NCBI GenBank assembly: GCA_031769625.1
Contig: JAUIMM010000888.1
Location: forward strand, 124,001-188,000
Length of the DNA: 64,000 nucleotides
Direction: 5' to 3'
From: Taudactylus pleione
Taxonomy: Eukaryota > Chordata > Amphibia > Anura > Myobatrachidae
A program made the position numbers and the translations under genes. The notes under the pieces are model-generated. The model made no database searches and was not told where the DNA came from. It worked only from the letters and a program-made list of their open reading frames with translations. Positions 21,721-33,264 of this stretch are shown piece by piece. Position 1 is the stretch's first letter, and every line of letters begins with the position of its first letter.

Positions 21721-21947
21721 ATTGATAAGAGTCTGATGTTGATAAAGTAATGAACTTGATCGGTTGGTGAACACCGATGTTGATGAATTAAGGAACTTAA
21801 TTGATAAGAGTCCGATGTTGGAAGCATCGGATTAGAGCGATGGTTGGAGATATTGGCTGGAACCGATGGTGGTAAAAACCAGACTGGTGTGCAAGATGGT
21901 ATAGGAGACTTGTTTACTAGATATAGGAACTGGATATAACGGACTGG

Positions 21948-22502
21948 GGGCCTGATTCATAGATGTATGCTAACCCGATGGTTAGCGCACATCTCCGATG
22001 TTTGGAGGACTGGGCAAGCGCAGCAGGTGCACTGCACATGTGCAGACCTCCGACTGCGAGCCCGCTCGTGGTGTGTCCCAGCCGCAGCATGAGTGACAGG
22101 CTGCGGCATTTGTGAGGTGGAGCAAGGGGCATTCCCTGGCAGCAATCCAGAAAACGGGGGCGTGTCACCCCCGTTTTCTGGGAGGGATGAGACCAGGGTC
22201 TGCGTGGGTGCACACAGACTTCCTGGCCTCGCAAGCTGCCAGGACCCGGCCAGGATGTGGGAAGCTTTAGCTCCCGCAGCCTGGCCAATGGAACATCGAC
22301 AATAATCATCACCGATGGACGCAATTGTTTCGATACTGACCCCAGGCTGCGACCTGGGTTGCAGTGCTGGGATCACGCAAATGCAGCAAGGAGGTGAGTG
22401 ACACCACCTTCTGCATTTGCATTTTAAATGGACGGAATTCCACAGCCGCTAGTGTGCGCTTGTGTGCAGCTGTGCAATTCCGTCCATCTCTGAATCAGGC
22501 CC
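21948..22502 (+). mobile_element. Group D MITE, 555 bp
   Basis: The ends are GGGCCTGATTCATAGATG and CATCTCTGAATCAGGCCC, with TGG on both sides (21945-21947, 22503-22505). The right part contains CACAGCCGCTAGTGTGCG, which is also found in the interrupted copy at 55525-57389. The CCCCCGTTTTCTGG hairpin lies near 22150-22180. Confidence 0.8.
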
Positions 22503-22505
22503 TGG

Positions 22506-23940
22506 GACCGTTCAGATACAGAGTACCTGGGAGATCAGCACTGAGCTGTAACTTCAGCAAGAAGCGACGTTGTACTGGCAACAGAGGCCAGTCTGGAAAT
22601 GGAATTTGTAGGGGAGGATCCCCAGGGATTGGTTGCTGCAATCAGCTGGTCTGGGAGCAGCGCTCTGAGTGGAGGCAGAGCATCAGGTGACAGATTCCAA
22701 CATGGCAGCGCCCGTACTGTTGTTTAGGAGGGAACTCTGGCGTGCAGCCTGTGTGCCATCATGGTGGGTAGAAACACTGTGAGCAAGAGGCTGCGGAGAG
22801 CCATCTCCATGCTCAGTAACAGGACACTGAGCGGACGGGCAGGAGCAGCACAGACAGACCTCAGCACCAGCCGGGAGCGATGTGCAGCGTGAGTGGACCT
22901 CTGTGCTATCCTGGACAGGCACCGGAGCGGTAAGAAAGTGGTTTTAATAGTCCGGAGCGTGACAGTACTTTTACAACCCCCATGTCTAGCACCATAAATA
23001 TAGTTCTAATACAGATGTGTCCACATACATCTATTCTCTGTGCGCTACAAGTCGCCACACATACTGCGGGAGCTTAGTGTGACTCGGTAGCGCGGAGCGT
23101 CTATTTGTGCATCTTTTTTTTACCTTCAAATGTGTCTTATTCGCACAATGATGCAAATATATAGCACAAGCAGCTTCTACTGATTAAAATGATATGCGGC
23201 ATGCCTATGTTCTGTAAGCGAGTGCGGGTGTATCTGCCTGCGAAATGTTATGTTACAGTATCAGCGGCTGTAACACTGTAACGCAGTATTTAGCATGCAG
23301 ATACACCCGCAGTCACACACATAGGTCACACCATTAATCCTATGGTTGTTCAGAATGTTCACCTGAACTAAGCCGCTAGAGCCATTGTAGCTGCTTACAC
23401 AGACGCAGTCGCTGACTCGCCCGCAAAATTTCTGCTGTGAAACTGCGTTAGCCGGCATCAGTCAATTTGCTGTGTATGACACAGTGTTAATTAATTGAAG
23501 GGGAATGAGGAAATTGTAAGAAATGGTGGACCTGTATCAAGGGACATAACAACGTTATTTATTAATGATTTATGTTGATCAAAGTGCAAGAAGAAATGTG
23601 ATTTTGCACCTGGAAGATGGCAAATGCGCCGTATTGGAAGTGTAACCCCATGCCTGGTTTTCAGACTGTGCTTCTTTAATACCTCTAATCCTTGTGTTTG
23701 GAGAAAAGATCTCTAAAGCCTCAATGTGGGTAAGAGCATGTATTTGTGCCCCAGGTCGGTCTCATCTGTGAAGGTTTACAATGCTGGATGGGGTTATTCC
23801 TTACTATTAGATGAATTTGTGTCAAGCTATTTATGTAGCACACGCATATTCCCCAGTGCCCCAGTGGATCCCTCTGAAGATGGCGAATGCTCCCGCAGTC
23901 AAGCTCTGAAAATATTATATATTAGCTTGATGAATTCTGT
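22506..23940. other. Unassigned sequence
   Basis: The part up to about 22970 is GC-rich with no stable frame. No ends or tandem units were recognised. Confidence 0.35.
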
Positions 23941-24880
23941 CCCCATACTAGTGTATGGGGACAGCGACCATTCCGCAAGGGGAAGGTAAGTAGGAGATAT
24001 CTGTGATACTAGTGTATGGGGACAGCGGGCCATTCCGGGAGAGGAAGGTAAGCAGGAGATATCTGTGATACTAGTGTATGGGGACAGCTGGCCATTCCGG
24101 GAGAGGAAGGTAAGCAGGAGATATCTGTGATACTAGTGTATGGGGACAGGGGGCCATTACGGGAGTGGAAGGTAAGCAGGAGATATCTGTGATACTAGTG
24201 TATGGGACAGCGGCCATTCCGGGAGAGGAAGGTAAGTAGGAGATATCTGTGATACTAGTGTATGGGGACAGGGGGGCATTCTGCAAGGGGAAGGTAAGTA
24301 GGAGATATCTGTGATACTAGTGTATGGGGATAGAGGGCCATTCTGGGAGAGGAAGGTAAGCAGGTGATATCTGTGATACTAGTGTATGGGGATAAAGGGC
24401 CATTCCGGGAGAGGAAGGTAAGCAGGAGATATCTGTGATACTAGTGTATGAGGACAGGGGGCCATTCCGGGAGAGGAAGGTAAGCAGGAGATATCTGTGA
24501 TACTAGTGTATGGGGACAGCGGGCCATTCCGAGAGAGGAAGGTAAGCAGGAGATATATGTGATACTAGTGTATGGGGACAGCGGGCCATTCCGGGAGAGG
24601 AAGGTAAGCAGGAGATATCTGTGATACTAGTGTATGGGGACAGCGGGCCATTCCGAGAGAGGAAGGTAAGCAGGAGATATATGTGATACTAGTGTATGGG
24701 GACCGCGGGCCATTCCGAGAGAGGAAGGTAAGCAGGAGATATATGTGATACTAGTGTATGGGGACAGTGGGCCATTCCACGAGAGGAAGGTAAGTAGGAG
24801 ATATGTGTGATACTAGTGTATGGGGACAGTGGGTCATTCCACGAGAGGAAGGTACAGTAAGTAGGAGATATGTGTGATAT
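23935..24880. repeat. 62-bp minisatellite, about 15 units
   Basis: Units begin ACTAGTGTATGGGGACAG and end GGAGATATCTGTGAT, with a period of 60-62 bp. Unit starts are near 23948, 24008, 24071, 24132, 24193, 24253, 24315, 24377, 24440, 24502, 24563, 24625, 24687, 24748 and 24810. Units differ mainly in the ACAGCGGGCCATTCCGGGAG part. The array opens with a palindrome, CTGTCCCCATAC paired with GTATGGGGACAG (23935-23963). Confidence 0.95.
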
Positions 24881-24884
24881 CCCC

Positions 24885-24995
24885 TGCGTTACCTTCTTGA
24901 TGAATGGCCCGATAACTTAATTTGTACAATTGCAGGTGAAAATGTTCATTTTCACCTGCTTTTGTGAAAATTAAGTGATGATGAATAGGCCCCTT
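24885..24995. mobile_element. Short foldback repeat
   Basis: GCAGGTGAAAATG with CATTTTCACCTGC forms a strong central hairpin at about 24934-24961. It is flanked by AACTTAATTT and AATTAAGT in inverted order. Confidence 0.55.
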
Positions 24996-26195
24996 AGTCT
25001 GTTGTAGGTAGGCGAAGGTTTGCCAGACAGTGCCTGATTGGTTGAAATGGGATTGGTGAGCAGATTGGGGTGCGGTGGTGCATACTTTGGACAAGGCTTA
25101 TGCCGATCAGTGATCTTAATTTGTCCTGTTCTTTGATGACTGTTGAGAGATACGCAGGAGACAAGTGAAACTTTTCTGAATAAAAAAAAGAATATAGAAA
25201 AGTAAAGCTATAATAGATCTATCCCTGTTTCTGTATCTCTGTGTAGAGTATATAGTAGTCTCTGCATAGATTTCTGAGTTAGGTAAGATTTATAGTATTG
25301 TTTCTGAGTTGCACCCTAGCTGCTAAACCTATGTTTATAAACAGCTGCGGAGTCGGTGATTATTGCCGCTGTACGCACTGTTATCCTCTAGCAACTGTGC
25401 TTTTATTTGTATGACTGTAGACAATACGACCAGCTTTCAATGACTCCCTGGCTAACCGAAATTATATTATCCCAGCAAGTTACGGCGGACGAGAGCTCCA
25501 CAGGAAATAATTCTGACTGCAGCCAGCTGGCTCCTACTGTCACAGGAGTAAATCCATATTCACTGCGGACAATGCAACAGACCTCTCTGGAAGTTACGTT
25601 ACCCTTCACACTGATTAGACATTAGAAGTTTTCTGGTAATATAGCATATGTGCCCACTGCTTATGTGAGATATAAAACAGTGTACAGCTTGGCAGATGAA
25701 AAACGTAATGATACACTACAGTTAAAACTAGCACAGACTGACTGTAGTATCAACACTATAGAGAACTATTGTCATACGTACTCCCCAAGAAAAAGTAAAT
25801 GTGTATTAAATTAGGATATCTTATACAACAAGGGGTGCGCAACAGTTATGCAACTGAATGTATTGTACGTCAAACCATACAGCTTACAGTCATTTCCTTA
25901 CAGCAATGTAAAATGGCCACTATTAGAGCTTGTTTGCACAAAATGTGTTTTGTGAGGTGAGGGATAAAAGTGTGGGATTAATAAATACATTATTAAAATT
26001 TTCTGAGACAATTTTACTGTACATACTGTTACTGTAATTGCCCTGTACTTCTGACATTGAGCTTGCTCCAGAACGCAAGTACAGGCAATGTGTTGATAGT
26101 GTCACTGTATAGGAAACAGAACCTATTAACGTAAGGCTGCTGGTCTCGTGACCTATTAGCAGATTAGCGGTAGAGCAGATGTGCAGCGGAATGAT
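24996..26195. other. Unassigned sequence, one possible exon-like frame
   Basis: A 72-codon frame at 25407-25625 on the plus strand follows a weak acceptor-like TTTTATTTGTATGACTGTAG. It has no recognised domain and I do not call it a gene. Confidence 0.3.
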
Positions 26196-26199
26196 ACTG

Positions 26200-26490
26200 G
26201 GTTGAATCAGGGCTGGCCCTAGGCATAGGCACACTATGCAAATGCCTAAGGGCATTCCAAGCCTAGGGCCGGCGGTGGTTTGCAGGGCACCTGACCTGGA
26301 CAGATGGACAGCGGCTCTGCTCCGGCTACCCTACTGCGATTGGTGGTGGGAAAGGGGTGCTCGGATAGGAGAGCCTGGGGTGCTGTTCTGTGAGGGCAGA
26401 ATGTGCCCTATAGAATGCCTTCTGAGGTGGAGGAATAAGGACCTTTCCCCTAAAACCCATGCTTTTTTTTTTAGTTTTAGCAGTATGCTG
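26200..26490. repeat. Interspersed repeat start, CAGGGCTGGCCCTAGG
   Basis: A GC-rich segment beginning CAGGGCTGGCCCTAGGCATA and containing a long hairpin around ATGCCTAAGGGC. It leads directly into the 17-bp minisatellite. Confidence 0.4.
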
Positions 26491-27400
26491 TGTGGGGAGA
26501 GCCTGGGGTGCTGTGCTGTGAGGGGTGCTGTGCTGTGAGGGGTGCTGTGCTGTCAAGGGTGCTGTCCTGTGAGGGATGCAGTGCTGTCAAGGGTGCTGTG
26601 CTGTGAAGGGTGCTGTGCTGTCAGGGGTGCTGTGCTGCTTGTGGTGCTGTACTGTGAGGTGTGCTGTGCTGTGAGGTGTGCTGTGCTGTCAGGGGTGCTG
26701 TGCTGTCAGGGGTGCTGTGCTGTGTGGGGTGCTGTGCTGTCAGGAGTGCTGTGCTGTGAAGGGTGCTGTGCTGTGAAGTGTGCTGTGCTGTGAAAGGTGC
26801 TGTGCTGTCAGGGGTGCTGTGCTGTGAGGGGTGCTGTACTGTCAGGGGTGCTGTGATGGGTGCTGTGCTGTGAGGGGTGCTGTGCTGTCAGCGGTGCTGT
26901 GCTGTGAGGGGTGCTGTACGTTCAGGCATGTCAGATATGAACGATTTTCCTTCAGATTTGAACGAATGAACGATTTTTAAATCGTTATCGTCCATATCTG
27001 AAGAAAAAATCTGATCGTGTGTATGCACCATAAGTCAGGGGTGCTGTGCTGTGAAGGGTGCTGTGCTGTCAGGGGTGCTGTGCTGTGAGGGGTGCTGTGC
27101 TGTGAGGGGTGCTGTGCTGTGAGGGGTGCTGTACTGTCAGGGGTGCTGTGCTGTGAGGGGTGCTGTGCTGTGAGGGGTGCTGTGCTGTCAGGGGTGCTGT
27201 ACTGTCAGGGGTGCTGTGCTGTGAGGGGTGCTGTACTGTCAGGGGTGCTGTGCTGTGAGGGGTGCTGTACTGTCAGGGGTGCTGTGCTGTGAGGGGTGCT
27301 GTGCTGTGAGGGGTGCTGTGCTGTCAGGGGTGCTGTACTGTCAGGGGTGCTGTGCTGTGAGGGGTGCTGTGCTGTGAGGGGTGCTGTGCTTTGAGGTTAG
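26490..27400. repeat. 17-bp minisatellite GAGGGGTGCTGTGCTGT
   Basis: A long run of 17-bp units, mainly GAGGGGTGCTGTGCTGT and CAGGGGTGCTGTACTGT. Interrupted at 26925-27035 by a fragment of another MITE. The long cysteine-rich frames here are a by-product of a period that is not a multiple of three. Confidence 0.95.
26925..27035. mobile_element. Truncated MITE (TGGAGCGTACACACGG family) inside the minisatellite
   Basis: GTTCAGGCATGTCAGATATG through GTGTGTATGCACCATAAG matches the right third of the complete element at 28234-28574. The left two thirds are absent and the array resumes directly on both sides. Confidence 0.8.
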
Positions 27401-27490
27401 CAGTGAAGGGGGCAGTAAGTAGTGCTATAAGGAGGGTCAGTGAGTGCTATGAGGTGGGCAATAACTGGGTCAGTGTGGATGCTGTATATG

Positions 27491-28690
27491 AAACAGAAAA
27501 ATATATTTTCTTAATTATGTGACTATTTGTGACAAAAAATAAAATCAAAAAAGAAACCCTGCCGTGTGTTATTATTTATTATATATTGATATATTGTATT
27601 GTTTAGTTTATGTATCCATGTTCTCTAAACACAAGTATGATTCTTACAGAGCGCTGCACTTAATATTTGAGAAAAGGAACAATTATACTGGAAGTAAACA
27701 GGTTCAATTAATAAATAGGACCATACACTTCCATTCCTTAACGTATTCAATAATGAAATAAATGGGATTATTATACAGTATACAAGTAGTAGAATGATTC
27801 AAAGGCACATATCCAATCAGTGTTACTAATGGTATAGGGTCTTGTCAACTTCTTATCAAACTCCCTTTATCGAACTCCCTTTTGAGTAGTTGTTTGATAT
27901 TAAGTGTCTTGCTGCATGTTGGTATCCGGCTCTAATGAGAAGATATCTTAGTAGCCCAGTGTGTTTATCATCCTTATTTGATTTTATGTGTCCCAGCAGA
28001 CTCCTTAATAATATGTTATTAAAATAATATTGGTTACAAATCTGGGCATATGATGCTAATATTCACAATAACCTGATTTAAATATACAGGTGTATTTATC
28101 AGTGTGCAGTCTGCTTTGGTAGCAGTAAAGAATGTTGCAAGATAAGAAGATTGAGACACTGTTGTCAGTTGCTGCTGGTTAGATGAATATAAATACACAG
28201 GCTTGCACACATGAGCACAGTTTTGGATATTAATGGAGCGTACACACGGTCAGATTTGTCAGATGAACGACTGAACGATTGAACGATTTGAACGATTTGA
28301 ACGATTTGACCAAAGTTTTGAACGATTTTACCAAAGTTTTGAACGATTGAACGATTTTTGACTGCATTAAAATGAATGGAATCGTCCAAGTCTGACTGCA
28401 AACCCATCAGATGTCAGATATCGTTATCTGACAAACGGGAACGCGCATCGTTGATCGTCCATCGTTCAGGCATGTCAGATATGAACGATTTTCCTTCAGA
28501 TTTGAACGACTGAACGATTTTTAAATTGTTATCGTCCATATCTGAAGGAAAAATCTGATCGTGTGTATGCACCATAAGTGTGAAGAAACTACAGTGTGGG
28601 TGTCACATCTGTTTAATGTTGAGTGTTATTACTAATTCAACAATTAGTTAAGTAGGTAATAAATATGCAGACTTAGATAGATATTAACGT
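27491..28690. repeat. Left inverted arm of copy 2 (with insertion)
   Basis: Pairs with 32440-33264 when 28234-28574 is removed. Shared landmarks include GTGTTATTATTTATTATAT, CAGTTGCTGCTGGTTAGATG and GTGTGGGTGTCACATCTG. Confidence 0.85.
28234..28574. mobile_element. MITE with TGGAGCGTACACACGG ends, 341 bp
   Basis: The ends are TGGAGCGTACACACGG and GTGTGTATGCACCA, with TAA on both sides (28231-28233, 28575-28577). Near the left end AACGATTTG-like heptamers to nonamers repeat several times. The sequence is a near-identical inverted copy of 61516-61847. Confidence 0.9.
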
Positions 28691-29074
28691 CCTGTAACTG
28701 GACGAATATTATAAATAGACAGCCGTTGTATCTGGTTTTTACTAACTATAAGTTACATTCTCCAGGTGTGCTGCCGATATTGTGCAGCCAAACCAAAATG
28801 TAAATATTACAGACACTTAATATTGGACAATGTTGCCAGTATAGTGACTGGTTAGATGTTCAGTAGATGTGCAGGCTCAGCCATAACTTAACGTCCTGTA
28901 ACTGGATGAGTGCAGCATTCACTAGATATTCAGTGAAAATGCAGACTCTCACAAAGTTTAACGTCCTGTTACTGGATGAATACAACAGTCAAATCTTATT
29001 ATATCAACAGTAATGGTAATTGAACATTGGTAACACACAGCGGGCGTGCCGCCGACGCGCATTTCGCTAATAGC
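28691..29074. repeat. Spacer with three AACGTCCTG...ACTGGA repeats
   Basis: TTAACGTCCTGTAACTGGA occurs near 28687 and 28888 and with one change near 28957, each followed by a similar GATGAATAC-type tail. The spacer ends in the partial hammerhead-like sequence, cut by the L1 poly(T). Confidence 0.6.
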
Positions 29075-31837
29075 TTTTTTTTTTTTTTTTTCATCAATAA
29101 ATTTTTAAATGAACATTTTCTGAAAAAAAATTGCAGTACAGAAAGAAGAGAAGGGGGCATGGGGGGTAAACAAACAAAAAAAGGGAAAAGTGTAACAATA
29201 CAAATTATAAAGCAGCAACAGGACATCCATAAATATCCATGAATTACTACAATATAAAAATATAGCAAATAGACAGACTAGACATCTGAATCTCCCGAGG
29301 GAGGTTCGTTTAAATTACCAGGGGGTGACGGGTCTAAAGGACTAAGGAGCTTATTCAGACCCGGTCGTTAGCTCTACGAGCTCGCGACCGGGTTGATGTT
29401 GCTCCAGTGCGCCGGCTCCGTCATGCGCATGCATGAGACCCGGCTAACGACGGGTGATCCGTCGTTAGGGGTCTTGTTGCAGACGGGGCGAGCTGTCGAT
29501 GTTGAGTGACAGCTTGCCCCATTTGCTGGGCGGGCCGGGGGCGTGACCGGTCAAATGGAGGCATTCCTGTCGGAACACTTGCCATTTGGGGGCGGCCCCA
29601 CTGACATCATCAGTGATGTCAGTGGGGAGCTTCCTGCTCAAACAGAGAAGGAAGCTCCCTGGGGCTTTAGGTTGACGAGACCCTACCTTCAGGTCTCGTC
29701 GTAAGCCCCGATGGTCGCAATGGTCTTGACCATCGTGACCATCACCCTTAGCGGTTGTTAGAGCTGTGGATGTTAACCCACAGCCTAACGACCGACATGG
29801 AGGCGGCCGTTCAGGATGCAAGCAGCCGCCCTGTTTCAGAATGACCGCTTGCATCCTACGACCACCTCTGAATGAGGCCCTAAGTCTCGTAGAAAATGCA
29901 CCTCTGCCGTCAGTGACATAGATATGCCATGGGTACCACTTCACAATAGGAGAAGACGGAGCCATAGAATAACTAGTATCCCTAGTCTCCATTTCAGAAT
30001 GGAATTGGGTTTTTGTAATAACTTTAGCAATTGGGGGAGGAGAAGGAGACTTCCAATATTGGGCTATAGTTGCCCTAGCGGAAATTAAAATATGACCAAG
30101 AACATAACTAGCAGATTTGGGAATAGTGAGAGGGTATCAGTGTAAGAGGGCTAGAGAGGGATCTAGAGGTAATGTGAGGCCGAGAACTTCCCTTATGAGG
30201 GAAAATACTTCTGTCCAAAAAGGGCGTAGAGAGGGGCATTCCCAAAAAATATGAAAAATTGTGCCTTCAGAGTGGGAGAGACACCAGTAAAATTTAGAAA
30301 CTGTAGGCCATATCATATGTAGTCTAGAAGGGGTCAAATATAAACTGTTTAGGAGTTTAATATGCATTTTAGTGTGATTAGTGCATTTAGATAGGGAGAA
30401 AGAAGACAAATGAATAGATTCCCATTGTTTAAATGTAAAAGAACATTGGAGATCAGCCTCCCAACGAAGCTGAACAGAAGATTTGGTCGTCAGATCTGCG
30501 GGGGATAACAGTAAATACCAGAAGGATATGGCCCCACGAGAGGAGGATCTAGATAACCTATTTAGAATCTGGTCTGGTTCTATCTGAAACGAGGCAGTGC
30601 CAATATTTAGTTGAGCTATCCAATGTTGAAGTTGGAGATAATAAAACCAGGCCGATGGGCCCAATTTAAATTTGGCACATAAATCAGAAAACGGTAAAAG
30701 AGAGGACGGGGAAAAAAGATCTGCCAGGGACTTAATACCCAATTGCAACCAATAAGACATATGAAGATTGGGAAACAAACTATCCAATGCTTGGAGGGAT
30801 ACGGTCCTAGTAGGGAGAGTAAAGTTAAAGTGAGTTGGGTGCCTAAAATCCCATATCTTTAGGGTATCAAGGGCAGACTTGGGGAGTAATGGGAATTGTG
30901 GGCGTAAATGTTTAGGTAACCATAGAAGGTCCGATAAAGGAAATCCTTGAAAAAGGGCACCCTCTAGGTCCACCCAAGGCTTAGTGTGGGGAGGGAGAAA
31001 CCAATCACAAAGTTGGGAGAGGAGGGCTGCTTCGTGGTATCTAATTAGGTCAGGTAGGGTTAGGCCTCCCTGTCGTCTAGAGTGAATCATGTGGCAATAA
31101 GCCATTCTGGGAGCTCTACGTTTCCATACATAAGACAGCATCAGTCTCCGCATTTGCTGTAGCATCTTACGGTTTATTGCATATGGGATAGCATGGAACA
31201 GGTACATCAGTTTAGGTAGTAACATCATCTTGAATGCCGCTAGGCGGCCTAACCAGGAGACCTCGTGGTTCATCCAGACATTGGCTAAAGTTGTCAGCTG
31301 TATCAGCAAAGGGGTATAATTAACGATGTGAACATTATGGATAGAAGAGGGGATAGAAATACCTAGATAGGATAGGGAAGAGTCCTTCCAAGAAAAAGGA
31401 AAACGTCCCTTCAGAGATTGAAGAATTGAAGGGGGAATGTTGATAGGTAAGGCTTCTGTTTTAGTTGTATTCAATTTGTAATAGGAAGCAGCACTCTAGC
31501 TGTTTAAAATATTATGGAGGGGAATCAACGAGGTCTCCGGATCAGTTACAAATAATAAAACATCGTCTGCAAAGAGACACAATTTATGAGAGGTGTTGCC
31601 TACCGAAAGACCAGGGAAATCAATAGATGAACAGATCATTTGAGCAAGGGGATCTATAGCCAATACAAAAATTAGTGCGGAAAGAGGGCTCCCCTGCCTA
31701 GTACCGTTAGATATCTGGAAAGATGATGAGAGGAAACCGTTACTAAAAATCCGGGCTGAAGGGCCTGTATAAAGAGCATTAAGGGAGCTGAGGATATCAC
31801 CTTGAAGTCCAAACCTGCATAACACCTGGCACATATA
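29075..31837 (-). mobile_element. L1-like LINE, 5'-truncated, minus strand
   Basis: A 17-T run at 29075-29091 is the complement of the poly(A) tail. The 3' untranslated region extends to 30136 and carries a group B MITE. ORF2 occupies 30137-31837. The 5' end stops abruptly at a group C MITE inside the reverse transcriptase domain, so ORF1 and the endonuclease are missing. No TSD can be matched, probably because the right junction was rearranged. Confidence 0.85.
29346..29880 (+). mobile_element. Group B hairpin-chain MITE, 535 bp
   Basis: The ends are GGAGCTTATTCAGACC and CCTCTGAATGAGGCCC, with TAA on both sides (29343-29345, 29881-29883). It inserted in the 3' UTR of the L1, so it is younger than the L1. 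Stems differ from the other group B copies, for example GGGAGCTTCCTGCTC paired near 29627-29660. Confidence 0.9.
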
Positions 31838-31846
31838 GGACCTCAT
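30137..31846 (-). pseudogene. L1-type ORF2 protein fragment (reverse transcriptase and C-terminus)
   Basis: Two adjoining pieces share one frame, split by a TAG at 31496-31498. The upstream piece contains GTRQGSPLSALIFVLAID (its residues 48-65) and FADDVLLF (92-99), the catalytic aspartates of the reverse transcriptase. FADD replaces the more common YADD and is frequent in L1. The downstream 445-residue piece has YLGISIPS, LPKLMYLF and GGLTLPDLIRYHEAALLSQ (about 136). Near the end HSEGTIFHIFWECPSLRPFW is the usual L1 C-terminal Cys/His region. Apart from the stop the frame is intact over 1.7 kb, which indicates a fairly young copy. The first residues (31838-31846) come from the adjacent MITE, not from the LINE. 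There is no start codon of its own. Confidence 0.9.
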
Positions 31847-32439
31847 TCAGAGTCGGTCGTTGCGGCCGCACGGTTGTACGCCACCGATGTTTGCAAAACT
31901 GCGCATGCATAAAGTTCGCAATGCGCGTACGCAAACTAGCTGCTACGATCAGAAATTTCTCTCTCCTTGAACACAGCCAGGTCGGTAGTTTGAGTGACAG
32001 GATGAGGTGTTTGTGGGTGGTAACAGAGGAAGGTGCTTGAAAATGGGGGAGTGGAGATCAGAACGCAGGCGTGCTTAAAGGTCAAAACGGGCATTTTATG
32101 GGTGTGCATAACTAAAACAGCAGCGTCATTGACCACGTCGCTGGGGTATTTTATAGCCAGGACTGCTCGCAAAATTGTGGTAGCAAAAACCAACCCCAAG
32201 AATAGCGAGCAGTTCATACCCTGGTCGATGTACTCGATTAATCTAATAAATAGCGGACATGACTTAGGATGCGAGCGGCCAGGGGGGCGTATTTTTTTCA
32301 AAAAACGACCGCAAGTTTTGTTCGCTCGTTCAGACCTAGAGGCGTGAACTGACCGCAAAGAGCGAACGGTTGATTTGAATAGCCACCCCTATTTTCTGGA
32401 CGAGCGAGCGCTAATTGCATCCGGCTCTGAATCAGGCCC
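31838..32439 (+). mobile_element. Group C MITE, mosaic, 602 bp
   Basis: The left part, GGACCTCATTCAGAGTCGG to about 32060, matches the 10922 variant. The right part, from about 32080 to CTCTGAATCAGGCCC, matches the 9050 type. The left flank is ATA and the right flank TAA, so the usual 3-bp duplication is lacking. This suggests recombination between two group C elements. Confidence 0.85.
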
Positions 32440-33264
32440 TAAGTCTGTACATTTATTACCTACCTGACTAATTGTTGAACAGATGTGACACCCACACTGT
32501 AGTTTCTTCACACTTAATATCCATAAATGTGCTCATGTGTGCAAGCATGTGTATTTATATTCATCTAACCAGCAGCAACTGACAACAGTGTCTCAATCTT
32601 CTTGTCTTGCAACATTCTTTACTGCTACCAAAGCAGACTGCACACTGATAAATAAACCTGTATATTTAAAACAGGTTATTGTGAATATTAGCATCATATG
32701 CCCAGATTTGTAACCAATATTATTTTAATAACATATTATTAAGGAGTCTGCTGGGACACATAAAATCAAATAAGGATGATAAACACACTGGGCTACTAAG
32801 ATATCTTCTCATTAGAGCCGGATACCAACATGCAACAAGACACTTAATATCAAACATGATCAAACAACTACTCAAAAGGAAGTTTGATAAGAAGTTGACA
32901 AGACCCTATACCATTAGTAACACTGATTGGATATGTGCCTTTGAATCGTTCTACTACTCTGTATATACTGTAATAATTCCATTTATTTCATTATTGAATA
33001 CGTTAAGGAATGGAAGTGTATGGTTCTATTTATTAATTGAACCTGTTTACTTCCAGTATAATTATTCCTCTTCTCAAATATTAAGTGCAGAGCTCTGCAA
33101 GAATCATACTTGTGTTTAGAGAACATGGATACATAAAATAAACAATACAATATATAAATATATAATAAATAATAACACACGGCAGGGTTTCTTTTTTGAT
33201 TTTATTTTCACTTTTTTGTCACAAATAGTCACATAATTAAGAAAATATATTTTTATGTTTCATC
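32440..33264. repeat. Right inverted arm of copy 2
   Basis: Reverse complement of the left arm. The outer part ends near ATATATTTTTATGTTTC. The tail beyond it (33265-33533) holds the small hairpin GGTTCCTGTTGGAAC. Confidence 0.85.

Larger units (their letters stand above)
20154..21947. repeat. Degenerate array of CCGATGTTGATGAATT units, with insertions
   Basis: Imperfect units of the type GACCGATGTTGATGAATT plus GAACTTGATCGGTTTG occupy 20154-20267, 20870-20972, 21170-21190 and 21720-21947. Three MITEs interrupt the block and a group D MITE ends it. When the inserts are ignored the array looks continuous. Confidence 0.6.

Noticed and set aside
25407..25625. 72-codon frame after an acceptor-like site, possible last exon
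   Set aside because: No recognised domain and no neighbouring exon found. It could be tested with RNA-seq.
26542..27292. Cysteine-rich repeat frames
   Set aside because: Pure translation of the 17-bp minisatellite.
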